From assembly GCA_026874595.1 (NCBI GenBank), contig CM049313.1:21880008-21944007 (forward strand): a stretch of DNA of 64,000 nt, given 5' to 3'. Below, piece after piece: positions 11,172 through 21,727 of this stretch. Numbering within the stretch: the stretch's first letter is position 1; the number at the start of each line of letters is the position of its first letter. The position numbers and the translations under genes are program-made. The DNA is from Sipunculus nudus. Its lineage: Eukaryota > Annelida > Sipuncula > Golfingiida > Sipunculidae. The notes beneath the pieces are model-generated. The model had not been told where the DNA came from, did not search any database, and saw only the letters and a list, made by a program, of their open reading frames with translations.

Positions 11172-11501
11172 TCATAACCGTGGCTTTACTATTATTATTT
11201 GTTTTAATAATGAAGTGATCATATGGTGGAGGATGAAATGTACATATGTACAACTGATATGAGTTTTGAAAAGTAAAATCCAAACGCTAATAAATTCAGC
11301 GTGAATCTTTCGCAATGCTATTTTATCAACTTCAAGGTTGTTTCGTGCAGCAATCAGTACACCATCCCTTTGTGCAGCTGGCTGTCCCTGTAAAGCTGTA
11401 TAATTCAGTGAGAAGAAATCTGAAGAATAAACAGAACTATCAATCTTGGTTTCACTTATTAAAATAACATCCGGCCTTGTGTTATTGCTATTTGTGGCCA
11501 A
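11172..11501 (-). pseudogene. LINE endonuclease fragment
   Basis: The N-terminal part reads PDVILISETKIDSSVYSSDF, followed by DGVLIAARNNLEVD. This is the segment around the catalytic Glu of an APE-like endonuclease in non-LTR retrotransposons. The frame degrades after about residue 75, where the expected continuation moves to another frame. Confidence 0.75.
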
Positions 11502-11510
11502 CTCCGCTCT

Positions 11511-11741
11511 TCTCCCTCTTTACAACTGCAATCCTAAGGCAACTCCGATTCTTAATACCAAATTTAAAAGAAATTAAAAACGAAGAATAGGTTTCGTCAT
11601 CTGACAAACATGAGCCGAAACATACTTGGTCTGTTTTTGGACTACTCTAGGCTTAAAGTCAGTGGTAGGTGAGTATATACTTCTGATAAAAACGGGTTCT
11701 TCTCCCGGCATACCCGCAATAAGGTGGACGCTATTGCTCGC
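11511..11741. other. Spacer between LINE and duplication
   Basis: I see no feature here. It ends exactly where similarity to unit B begins. Confidence 0.5.
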
Positions 11742-12486
11742 ATTCACATTATAACATGGTAAATATACGGGCCACAGACCGCAGATCCACATGCAAAGCA
11801 TTTCAATGATGTAGATTCAATGCCTTTATAGTCCTCCGTGCATAAACTGACACAAGAATTATGATGCAAGATGTAACAGTTGTCACAGCTTACTGCAGTT
11901 AACATACCCCGCATAGATATACATAGATGTCACTGGTGGACCTGGGTTATACTGCATATCACCACTAAGAAGCAGCACAATCTGGTGGTGGCACTGTGAT
12001 GACTCGATGTATTGAGAAGTAAGAACTACTTAAGCTGAGAACACCTGTTTCAAGAATAACGAACGTTAAGCGATGGATCTTTTTCCGCCTTCCTTCCTTC
12101 CTTAATAGTATTATCAGATGACTAATAACTTTACTTTATATTCTGAACGAATTTTTTTTTCTGTAAATTTACAAATATATTTTTTTTATTGCTAACAAAC
12201 AAATCAACCAATTAACAAATAAGTTATCGAGTGGAAAAAAAAGCATAATACCTCTGACCGGAGGGCTTTTAAAAAATGAACGGCTCATGTGTAGGACTTT
12301 GTACATTAAGTGGAAACTTAGTGCATGAGAAATCTCCTGCATGTTGCAAGGAAACAAGTTGTGTTTATATGATCCAAATTAAAAGGGATTTGCGCTCTAT
12401 CGTAAAACAGCTGTCAGGAGTACAGATCAAGCCTTGGAAATATAAGAGGAAGGAATGAAGATCTGGGAAGTATTTTGGAGTAATGC

Positions 12487-12489
<3 letters not shown>

Positions 12490-12529
<40 letters not shown>
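12490..12529. repeat. (AT)n microsatellite, unit A
   Basis: A TA run of about 40 bases. The equivalent run in unit B (near 23331-23360) differs in length and is interrupted by CATACA. Confidence 0.9.
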
Positions 12530-12531
<2 letters not shown>

Positions 12532-12737
12532 AACATACACACATACATGCCCTGGCCTTTTTTCAGCCCCCGCAACATTTTAAAGGGTTTCGGATATATG
12601 TTTGCGTCCCTGATCCTTCTCTTTTCCGGACCTGTTGCCCTTTTTATGCGTTGTCATAACTCCTGCTGAGTTAGAACCCCGTTTTCTTTTTACCCCTGTA
12701 ATCCTCCCCTTTAATAGATGTATTAGATATATAGATA

Positions 12738-12746
12738 TGTATATAT

Positions 12747-12810
<64 letters not shown>
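12738..12810. repeat. (AT)n microsatellite at the pogo-like element's left edge
   Basis: A long TA repeat with one interruption, directly left of the element's CCCCGCTAACGCGACC terminus. The unit B counterpart is at 23594-23654. Confidence 0.9.
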
Positions 12811-12812
<2 letters not shown>

Positions 12813-13788
12813 AATCCCCGCTAACGCGACCCCTTGCGGGACCAGGCTAAGTGGTCGTGTTATGGGGGTGGTCGTCTTAGCGGGATGCTTGTACATTAGT
12901 CTGCCAAAATTAACGCAGGTGATAACATTGGTACTTCAAGTCAATGTTAAGTTGTTGTCCCTGTTTAATTTAAAATTTAAATATAAAGAAAAATAAATAA
13001 CACACATGAATATGATTCAAAAATGTTATTCACATAGAAATAAAACACACAAATGAAAGAAATCATTTGCATTAAAGTCATTCTTACAGCATTGGACTTA
13101 ACACGAAGATGATCTGATGTCGAACATGTAGTGAGAACAGAATAATCACATCAAGTTTTGTGTTATTTATATGTTCCTGTTTGATCCTTGAAATGTGATT
13201 TGTCACAGTTTTACTTTACTCACCTGAATATATGCGTGTGGTGTCAGTTATGTTTGCAAAACTCCTTTTTCTTATCAGTATGTTAAATGCTGATCTAACA
13301 GCCGTATTCAACAGACAAGGTAACGGACCATCGAGTCCAATATCTATTGATGTGTATAGGTTGGGCGGCATTTTAAACAAGCCTAACTGTGGCTGGTCAG
13401 ATGATTGTCCAGCTAATTAATCACGAGCTTTATCTAAGTCCAAGCTGGGCGGTGAGCCTGTCTGTCACCTGCTCAACGGGCCGTGGTCGTCACGGGCCAG
13501 TGGTCGTGATACGGTTAATTAATTACGGGCTATTATCTAAGTCCAACTGGGCGGTGAGCGTGTCATTGCTCAACGGGCCGCAGTCGTCATGGGCCAATGG
13601 TCGTGATACGGGGGCTAATCTGAAGGTCGGTACCAAAAAAGGTGGTCGTTGGTCGTGATAACGGGGTGGTCGTGTTACCGAAGTTTTTTATATGATAATT
13701 TATATAAGACAATTCTGGGACCAAGAAAAGTGGTCGTGTTAGCGGGGTGGTTGTGTTAAAGGGGTGGTCATCATACAGGAGTTCATTG
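12811..13788. mobile_element. Non-autonomous pogo/Tigger-like DNA transposon, copy A
   Basis: The left end carries CCCCGCTAACGCGACCCC and the right end, read inward, GACTCC/ACTCC then CCACCCC-type sequence. In the unit B copy the right terminus ends in CCACTG next to TA, which fits CAGT-type termini and TA target sites of the pogo group. The interior (about 0.97 kb) has no transposase; it contains A+T-rich filler and two imperfect roughly 100-bp tandem blocks at 13400-13612. Clusters of GGTCGTGTTA-like words recur near both ends. The superfamily assignment rests on termini only. Confidence 0.55.
13400..13612. repeat. Two imperfect 100-bp tandem blocks inside the pogo-like element
   Basis: The order TTAATYACGRGCT..ATCTAAGTCCA, GGGCGGTGAGC, GCTCAACGGGCCG, GTCGTGATACGG occurs twice in succession, at about 13408-13510 and 13513-13612. 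It looks like an internal expansion of the element. Confidence 0.7.
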
Positions 13789-13797
13789 TATATATTA

Positions 13798-13836
13798 AGA
13801 GAGAGAGAGAGGGAGAAAGAAAGAGAAGGAGAGAGA
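13798..13836. repeat. (GA)n-rich purine tract
   Basis: Short GA-rich run directly after the right end of the pogo-like element. It is repeated at about 24636-24673 in unit B. Confidence 0.85.
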
Positions 13837-13885
13837 TGAATATGTTGATCCATTGTATAGAGATAGAACATAAATATACAGAAAA

Positions 13886-13953
13886 GCCGGTTCACTCGAA
13901 CCAATGACTTCCGTTTTGCGGGGGTTTCTTCTACCACGAAGCTAATCGAGGTC
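13886..13953 (-). repeat. tRNA-derived SINE relic, unit A
   Basis: On the minus strand an A-box-like TTAGCTTCGTGGTAG is followed by CCCCCGCAAAACGGAAGTCA and a B-box-like GGTTCGAGTGAAC, with the spacing of a tRNA head. The B box deviates from the GGTTCGANNCC consensus and the cloverleaf is not intact, so I call a SINE relic rather than a tRNA gene. Confidence 0.55.
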
Positions 13954-13996
13954 CTCAATCCCTCAATGCATTAGCACACATTTAACATCACAGTAG

Positions 13997-14004
13997 TGAC
14001 GTCA
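13997..14004. promoter_or_regulatory. Perfect CRE (TGACGTCA), unit A distal
   Basis: An eight-base palindrome matching the cAMP-response element. Conserved in unit B at 24833-24840. It lies about 450 bases upstream of a second CRE and may be part of the channel gene's promoter region. Function is inferred from sequence only. Confidence 0.4.
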
Positions 14005-14439
14005 GAGTGATGATGAGGAGGATGTTGTTCGTCCATCACTGTGTGAAAGGTGACCATGAGTATCAAAGTTTTGCAGGTGATCTAGCTTTTTGTTTATGGA
14101 GATGACTTATAAGGCCAATACTGGTACGGAAGAACCTCCGATATTGTTGGACACATGTGATTGGTGGTTACTGTTGAAGTAGCCATGAGACCTTAAGTTG
14201 CAGAGCACAGGTGCCTCATTTGATGGTAATTTCAGTACAGTTTTATTCCCTGGGAGCCGTCTTCTGTCTAGAAGGTAACTTCAGTAGGTTGTTTACTAAA
14301 AATTTCAAGGCCAAACACCTGCTTATCTGCGTTTTCTCAGGGAATGATCTCAGAATGCGTGTTCATTTTGGTATTCATGTAATTAATGATAGTCGGCATA
14401 ATAGAGGGAAATGATTGGCAAGAAGACAGTGAGGATCTG

Positions 14440-14462
14440 TGACGTCAGCAAGCACATATAAG
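14440..14462 (+). promoter_or_regulatory. CRE plus TATA-like box, unit A
   Basis: A perfect TGACGTCA at 14440-14447 lies ten bases upstream of TATAAG at 14457-14462. The pair is conserved in unit B (25275-25297). Spacing of this kind is common in inducible core promoters. Downstream, a GTAAGT-type donor-like word occurs near 14590. No transcript evidence is available. Confidence 0.4.
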
Positions 14463-14946
14463 CCGTGTTTGATGAGAAATCGCGACAGTTGCCAGTTTAG
14501 CGCGCCAGTTAGGTGTAATGTGACGATTTTCTGCAGTCAGGTGGCAGGTCTGCGTTCATCAGAGTCAGGGCAGCTTAGAGACGATGTCTGTAAGTGTAAA
14601 TTGTCAGTGTCTGTGGAGGGCCATGCTGATACTTGAGTAAGGGACTTCAGATTGGAAATCGCATATACCAAAGGACTGGTAATTCCACGATATGTATCTG
14701 CTGTGAGCACTTCCAGTAACAGGCCAAGGGCATTAATCATACGCGAAAAGATAGAGGTAGTAAATGTCGTTCTGTGGAGACATGTTCAGTTACCTGGTGA
14801 GGTGCTGGACGAATCTAGGAGATATCAGCTGTGAAGGACATTGATATATAATAGCCTGTGCATCTATCTGTCAGTGCTTTGTGGACTTTCCCACTAGGGG
14901 GGAACGTGTACTCCAGCAAAGAAATGTTCATGGTTGGATCCCTGTG

Positions 14947-15148
14947 TATATAAACAAGAGCGATATGACTGAGCGAGCGGCTTAAGATTCCCGTGCTAAG
15001 TGTGCGCGATAGTCATGTGATCAGGAACCATGTAGACAAAGAGAACTTTCCTGTGCAGTGTACATAATTGACTAAGTAATTTTGTTATCTAATTTTGACG
15101 CTTGTGATCATAGATATTATTATGTGTGGAATGCCTCTGCTGAGAAAT
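14947..15148 (+). promoter_or_regulatory. Candidate TATA promoter and 5' UTR exon, unit A
   Basis: TATATAAA at 14947-14954 is followed about 195 bases later by a strong splice donor, AAAT|GTAAGT, at 15148/15149. No long frame lies between, so this could be a non-coding first exon spliced to the acceptor AAAG at 21712, 15 bases before the ATG of channel exon 1A. Unit B keeps both the TATA box (25782-25789) and the donor. This is an inference from motif order. Confidence 0.35.
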
Positions 15149-15855
15149 GTAAGTTTAATTTTAATATATTGATTTGTTTTTTAACTCGTTGCTTATCCAC
15201 CTTCTGTTGTGTATGAATGACTGACAGCCGGTTTGGTCTACCATTTAAAAGAACCTGGTCGTCAAGTCCTATGGGGCTGTGACAGCGATATTCGATATAT
15301 CATTTTCATATTCGCGATATCATGTTCATATCTCGAAAACCATTCTCTTTTTTTTGTCCAAAATGATTATTAAAGAAAAAGTTTCTGTTACAGATGCCGA
15401 CATCTTACTGGATATTGATTTCAGGTGGAAGTGAAAGCCGCTATTGTGTCAAAAGACACACTTCATGTCGTTTAGTATGACTTGATCGACAAGATGCTCA
15501 ATCATATATATTGCCTTGCATGCCTACATGATACACCCCTCTCAATTAGATTGTTAGTATTGCATCGATAATTCATTAAGAATATTACTAAGGATCACGT
15601 TATTTCTGGTTGACCCTTTTCAAACAAATTTTACTACACAATGAAGCTCTTTCCAACCCATTAATAAAGCATTTATAACAGCATTCCCAGGAACTGGACC
15701 TGCGTAGTTGGTCCCCTCCCCAGCGGATGTGTATTTAATTGTATGTATAATATATGTTCACCACTCATTTTGAATCGAACAAACTTTAAAAATTAAACAC
15801 TTTTGAAAATAACAGTAAGAGGGCTATAGTTATAACAATGTCATAGCGTCTGTGT

Positions 15856-15892
<37 letters not shown>

Positions 15893-16915
15893 CAGACATA
15901 CGCCATGAACTTGTATATATCGTCTTAGTGAACTACGTTACCGATAGGCCATTTTTAGATTCTACAGGTTTTATCCACTTATTAGCAGACAATAGCAGAC
16001 TCAGTGTAACGGTTTAAATTTTCCCCGCTTCCAATTACCAGCCACCACCCACCCAACTCGTAAATCTAGCTTGCAATCATATTCATGGGGGGGGGGGGGG
16101 GTTAGGATGACCTTGATTTGAGAATAACCTTCAGGTAATTTTAAATCGATTTGAGACTCTTACACATTAGTGTCATGCGCTTTTATTCATAAGCATGAGT
16201 CATTATCCATAATATTAAGAACAAAAATTACTTTGCACATCTTTCCTAGTTTTACATTGAATCTAGCTTTAAAGCCTGTATCTTTAACATGTTGTATTCG
16301 TATCATATATCATGCGTTAAATCACTATAATTTAACATTAAGTGAGGAATTCAGTGAGGAATTTTCTTAGTAGTGAAGGGTTCACCTGAAATCAAGTCTT
16401 AGCTAATCCTGGGGATAAACTGATTTCTGTCTCGGGGGCTGGGCAGTAGCTTGAAGTATTTACCCCGCGCAATTAACCCGAAACAAAGTCCGAGCTTCCT
16501 CCCAAGGTTAAAGAGAAACCTTTTCTGGGTGGAGGATGGGGATGGACTTGAAAAGAGGAGTAGCTTGAAGTATTTCCTTGCTCCGTGTCAAGTTCACAGT
16601 TCGTCTACAAGTATGCCCAAGTAAGTTGAGTCCATGTGCTTTCTGGCTGTCAACTATATTTCACTATTAGTAGATAAAACTTATTGAATTATTCACAAAG
16701 TAAAATCAGTGAACAAGTGTAATGCACCCTTCTGCTGGAAAAAATAATATCCTTTATTAAACAATCCACTTGTCATTAAAAGTTAATCGTGTCGATTGCA
16801 GTATATATTAGCAACACTGTTTAGAAACTGGCCATTTGTTTACATATTTCAGTAGCGGGTCGGGGGCGGGGGGGGGGGGGGTCAAGAGGCCACCTCCCTT
16901 TTTCATCCACCTTAA
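15149..16915. other. Unit A non-coding stretch
   Basis: No coding exon seen. It holds a TA microsatellite (15861-15890), G runs near 16087-16101 and 16868-16881, and A+T-rich sequence collinear with unit B. It ends at the TTAA (16912-16915) that borders the 2.7-kb transposon. Confidence 0.5.
15861..15890. repeat. (TA)n microsatellite, unit A
   Basis: About 30 bases of TA; the unit B equivalent at 26690-26728 is longer. Confidence 0.9.
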
Positions 16916-16933
16916 GGTCTAATCATCGTCAAA
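16916..16933 (+). repeat. Left terminal inverted repeat (18 bp)
   Basis: GGTCTAATCATCGTCAAA directly after TTAA; its exact reverse complement ends the element at 19615. Confidence 0.95.
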
Positions 16934-17695
16934 CAACCTTGGGTTAATTTAGCTTTAGAATTCATATTAATAATAATTTTGGACACAGTGATGTATATAT
17001 ATTTAGAATCCTCGGAAAATTCTCTATCAGATGAGGTATATTTAAAAGGTGTAACAGTGTCCACTTTGAAAATTTAAAACTTGAAATGATTTAAATAAAT
17101 TTTTTTTAATTGGATATATCTCAAAATTGGCATAGGGTATGTGTGTGGACATAGTATCATTTGAAACTACATACAAATATCTCCAGGCGTTTTTCTGGTT
17201 ATATATTTAAAGTCTTTTTTCATAATGAAATTTAAATTTAAAAAAAATGTGTGATGTTTACAATACTTATTTTGTTTAAATAACGTATTTCTACAATACT
17301 AAAAAGATATAGGAAAAAGAAAAAATTGCATTTTAAAATACTTGTTGATTTACCTATATTCAAAATTTGAAGACTCTATATTTGACGGTTTTTGAGAAAT
17401 ATCGCTTTAAAGACCGTACAGTCTCCTGAAATACTGTTTTGAGAAAACGGCCAAAAACTGTTTGGGAAAAGAAATTTCGTTTTGAGTGGAAAACAGGGAT
17501 ATAAGCGCAAGTGACAGTTGTATTTTTTCACTAAATGTTCCGATGAGAATCGGTTTCAAAATATAAATTATAAAATTTAATGGTTTATCAATGTTAAAAA
17601 AGGGATTTTGTTAGGCATCATGACAACTGGAGAACTGTCAAACTAAAGTAGGCGGAGCTTACTAGTCCGAGGGGCCGGTCATCGGTATTCAGGTC

Positions 17696-18154
17696 ATGGG
17701 TTACCGGGCCGGGGCACGCGTCAGGTGTGAAGTGACTGATAAGAACGATCACTCTGTTTCCTCTGCGCTCTCATTCAAACTACCATATGCCCTAATCCAA
17801 TTAACAACTTGTCTCTCCCGCTCACAATTATATACGAGACACTACATAGCTAGCAGCAACACATATCTCTCTCTCTCTCATTAGATTTATATACACCATT
17901 CATATATACCACACACAAATGCACACACCCAATTGCAATAATGAACACAGTACCAGACAAATATATGAATACATTTTTTTGCGTATACATAAATAAATAT
18001 AATATATATTTGTATACATAAATATTCACCTTTAAAGATTTATACACAGCCTGTACTCAGTATGTACATTCACTTCAGTATACATTATACATTCAGTATT
18101 TACATTCACGTATGAAAACGTCTATATCGTGTTCATTCATATAGGAAAGCACTA
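17696..18154. other. Interior of TTAA element, non-coding
   Basis: A+T-rich sequence with short TA and CT runs. No transposase domain was seen on either strand between the left terminal repeat and the Cys-pair fragment. Confidence 0.5.
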
Positions 18155-18531
18155 TTACTGCGTGCAAGGTCCTCTTAGATGACCCCGTTTTGGTTTGCCG
18201 CATGTACGACAAATAAGTTGCTTTGGTGCACGAGGGGTTTCTCCGTGAAATCCACCACTAACGATAAATTTCCTTCACGGCATATGTCACAGACTGCTGC
18301 GGTAGCCAACAAAATAGCAAGTTGGCCGCACTGCCACAGACGGTAGCTGACTGATTCTGGAACTCCAGGTTGTACTGATTCCATGTTTTCGTCACTTGAT
18401 GACTCAGAATCGTCATCTCTGTGTAGTTTCGTTACGGACACAGGAACCTTGTGATCAGCTGTATGTGACTGTCTCTCGTTCAAATAGCGAATTTTATCTT
18501 CGCTCATTCTATTCTTTTTTCTTCGACCCAT
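18155..18531 (-). pseudogene. Transposase-like N-terminal fragment in the TTAA element
   Basis: From an ATG at 18529-18531 the minus strand encodes about 118 residues to a stop at 18175: a basic start (MGRRKKNRM), an acidic Ser-rich linker, then VCDICREGNLSLVVD, a Cys-pair followed by GNL. Cys-pair plus GNL segments occur in Mutator-like/Kolobok-type transposases of invertebrates. Near 18205 a second Cys pair (LICRTCGKPKRGHLRGPC) continues in another frame up to a stop at 18155-18157, so a frameshift or a lost splice site splits the zinc-binding region. The frame can be extended upstream to 18837, but that part lies in the duplicated 450-bp block and resembles nothing known. No DDE domain is present. 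Confidence 0.45.
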
Positions 18532-18585
18532 GACGTTCAGTTTGTGGAGAGTGTATATTATATAAGAAGGAACGATGTATTCGGT

Positions 18586-19485
18586 AATTGTTTTGGCGAT
18601 GTAATGATGGACCCTCGGAGAAAATGTTATATTGAATAGCAGGGTCAATATCACAGAAATAACAATTGATAAATTCATATATCTGGGTATATTCTTGGTG
18701 CTAGGACCATTATTGGGTGACACTAACATATTATAGGGCAGTGACAAAGACATTATTCGGCGACTGGAGGAGTACGATGTACAGTTTACTTCTGGGTTAG
18801 GCGTATAGGGGGACGTGTTTGTATTAATTAGTGCCAATTCGTAAGTGCCGGTAATAAAGATTAGCTCTTTCCCGGCTGACTGACCGCGGCTTCCCCACGC
18901 CTGTCAATCAACCATTTGCCTAACGCCACGACCGCATGGTTAACCAATAAGCAACTGACACGCTGCTAACTCTCGCCGATCTGACAGTTGGTCCTGTTGC
19001 ACCCCACGTGGGGTTGACATCTGAAATAAAATACTAATTGTTTTGGCGATGTAATGATGGACCCTCGGAGAAAATGTTATATTGAATAGCAGGGTCAATA
19101 TCACAGAAATAACAATTGATAAATTCATATATCTGGGTATATTCTTGGTGCTAGGACCATTATTGGGTGACACTAACATATTATAGGGCAGTGACAAAGA
19201 CATTATTCGGCGACTGGAGGAGTACGATGTACAGTTTACTTCTGGGTTAGGCGTATAGGGGGACGTGTTTGTATTAATTAGTGCCAATTCGTAAGTGCCG
19301 GTAATAAAGATTAGCTCTTTCCCGGCTGACTGACCGCGGCTTCCCCACGCCTGTCAATCAACCATTTGCCTAACGCCACGACCGCATGGTTAACCAATAA
19401 GCAACTGACACGCTGCTAACTCTCGCCGATCTGACAGTTGGTCCTGTTGCACCCCACGTGGGGTTGACATCTGAAATAAAATACT
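18586..19485. repeat. Perfect 450-bp tandem duplication (2 copies)
   Basis: Positions 18586-19035 and 19036-19485 read identically base for base on inspection, both running from AATTGTTTTGGCGATG to CTGAAATAAAATACT. The block covers the region upstream of the transposase-like frame, so it may be a duplicated promoter. Zero divergence implies a very recent event, gene conversion, or an assembly error. Confidence 0.93.
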
Positions 19486-19597
19486 TATTTTTCTAACTGA
19501 TACAATATAACCCCAGGAACGTGTTTTTGTGAAAAAATAGATGTAGCAATCATCTATAAAACCAGATGTTTTTCAGAAAAATGTAATTTTCATGATT

Positions 19598-19615
19598 TTT
19601 GACGATGATTAGACC
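19598..19615 (-). repeat. Right terminal inverted repeat (18 bp)
   Basis: Reverse complement of 16916-16933, directly followed by TTAA at 19616-19619. Confidence 0.95.
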
Positions 19616-19619
19616 TTAA

Positions 19620-21712
19620 CCCTTTCTTAAGGGTCTCTGGGTATTTTGTGGGCGGTGTGCAATAATAACAAGTGATTTGTTTTTCAGATTTAGAATACCC
19701 AGAGCTAATTATCTTTCTTAACCCCTTTTTCAAAGTTTTTTTTTAATTGAAAGAACTTGATAATCTTCAAAAAAAGTCGTCTTAAAAATAAATAGGAAAA
19801 CAAAATGCCTGGGAATTTTAATCGTCGTACATTTATAAATAACATATCAAGTATTCATCTGGACTAGTTAAGTTTTTTTTTCAAAAACTAAATAAAAAAA
19901 ATCAGCTTGCTCCGTATCAACGTCCGTGGAACCAAATGTTGGTTTCTGGGATCTTACACACATTCCATCCGCGCGTGTTGTAAATCAATGGGCGATGAAA
20001 AAATAACCACTTTGGGGAAACGTTCGCGTGCAGCCACTGCCGTGTACGATTTCCGAATTTTATTGCATTCTTTCGTGCGGAATCCATATAGGAGCACCAT
20101 TTTGTATTATTTTAACCGATCTATTTGATATAAATCTGCATGCACATCCACAGCAAAAGTTTATCTACATTAAGTAAAAGTGTACTCCGCCAGAACCGTG
20201 AAAACTCATCTAAGTAGTACACATAGCTAATAATTGGTCTGGTAATTTTATAAGTGACAATGTAATGGAAAACATATGTTAAAAATGAAAAAAAATAGTG
20301 TCTCATAGAGTTTTCTAGGGCAGTTTTTATAGGAATGGGTCTAGCACCTTGACACATCTCTTGTGAGGAGGAGCAAAACCTCCGCTACACCTTTGTAAAT
20401 TAAATTCTTGCTGATCCCGGGCTGATTTTTTAGCAGATGTTCGTTTTATATTTTGCTTGCCGCCCATTACCAGTGTCGATTCAATGTTTGAAATAGGGAG
20501 CGAATCCGACGGCCTGCTTGGCTTGCTGCACCATTAATTATCCAATTTTTGTTCACCTTGAAAAAAAAATGTTTATGGGAGTAATATCACAGAATAGTAT
20601 TTATTAGTTGCTTTAATTTTTTTACAATACATTAAAAAAAATAATACATACAACTGCCCTCTGATATGTGACTCTTCATTGCAAATAGATCATTGATAAC
20701 GTATATATTTGTTAATGTTGACAAGTATAACCTAATTGTTTTTTGTAGGGGCTGCTAACAATGAGTATCGGATACCGTTTCTTCAAAATTGACTTTTTTG
20801 TTAAGTAAAAGGGCTTTATGTGGTTTTATCGATATTAATTATTCAAAATCTCGCGAATTTTTTAGCCGTTTATATATATTTTTGACAGGGTTAAATATGT
20901 AGAACCAGTCGAAGCGATTGAGACGAAGCTTGGTTGTATAAATCCCGGTAAAAGTTCCAATAGTGCGGACACTTAGCAATGGGACGTTAAAATCCCAATT
21001 TTACGGTTGCATGTCTAGCGAACAAACATCACAGCATTACGCTGCATAAGCTATCAGCAAACTCATTGGTTGTCATATCTACTGTCAGCAATAGATCGAT
21101 CTCTTGCAGTAAAACAAATAAATTTTTCAAGGAACCAATTGGGGGAAAAGGCAACCGGGAGACATCAATGGCAAAGACATCGACATAACACATCAGTGAC
21201 CTAAACTTCAGTGACTTTGAAGAGCTGAAAATTTATTCGCGTCGGTGTACAAGGGGCTTGGTGTTTTTAGCATGTTCTATAGAAGCATGTTCAACACAAC
21301 AAAGTGGCGTTTATACATATATATAGTCAAAAACTGTACAGATAGCGGTCAATAAAGACCGGTCGCTTTGCACGAAAACAAATTTTGCCAACAGTTTCTG
21401 ACGTTTTCGACAATGATTTGAGTGAAGAAAAGAGAAGCCGCGCTAATCCTCAGAAAAAAATAACGTTGTTTATTTGAGAAACCAGAACACATAAAAGTAC
21501 ATTTGGATTTGGACCATTTAATAATTCATGTTGTACTAATAGTACTATAAGTTCAATTAACAGTTATACTTCATGCGGATGAACTTATTTTAATACTAAA
21601 ACCAAAACAGGGGGTCTTTTTTTCACGAACCGAAGAATGGACAGGAAAGGTGCTTTCAAATGTAGAGGTTTGAAAGGACGGTTTCTCTTAAACCTATTTT
21701 CATTATTTAAAG
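19620..21712. other. Unit A sequence upstream of exon 1A
   Basis: Collinear with 27749-29840 in unit B. Short frames such as those at 19907-20128 occur in both units but lack any domain, and the unit B versions are shifted. A splice acceptor candidate (TTATTTAAAG) ends the stretch. Confidence 0.45.
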
Positions 21713-21727
21713 CAAAAAAGGATAAAA

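Larger units (their letters stand above)
9300..11510 (-). mobile_element. Decayed CR1/Jockey-like LINE (non-LTR retrotransposon)
   Basis: Minus-strand remnants follow the order of a LINE ORF2. An APE-type endonuclease start lies at 11172-11501 and the reverse transcriptase palm at 10022-10267 (with GGDILQWI and INDLP). Thumb and post-RT fragments lie at 9775-9984 and about 9470-9600, where a shifted frame gives LDSLQKKRRNKRLLQMY, a segment typical of the C-terminal part of CR1-like ORF2. The frame is shattered by shifts and stops. A 19-base C run sits at 11145-11163. The ends are approximate, as no tail or target duplication is clear. The CR1-like assignment is from motif resemblance. Confidence 0.8.
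16916..19615 (-). mobile_element. 2.7-kb DNA transposon flanked by TTAA, present only in unit A
   Basis: Both ends carry the same 18-bp inverted terminal repeat, GGTCTAATCATCGTCAAA, and both sides are flanked by TTAA (16912-16915 and 19616-19619). The equivalent point in unit B is uninterrupted and reads TCAA, so the element arrived in one copy, or left the other, after the two copies separated. TTAA target sites are used by piggyBac, Kolobok and some Sola elements. The GG-starting ends and the Cys-pair protein fragment inside slightly favour Kolobok. It has no full transposase and is probably non-autonomous. Confidence 0.9.

Noticed and set aside
13886-13953. Possible functional tRNA gene on the minus strand
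   Set aside because: The A and B box-like words are degenerate and the arms do not pair as a cloverleaf, so a SINE relic is more likely.
18532-18837. N-terminal extension of the transposase-like frame (MALINTNTSP...)
   Set aside because: It lies almost entirely within the duplicated 450-bp block, is repeated at 18940-19287 without the downstream part, and resembles no protein; more likely promoter or leader sequence.
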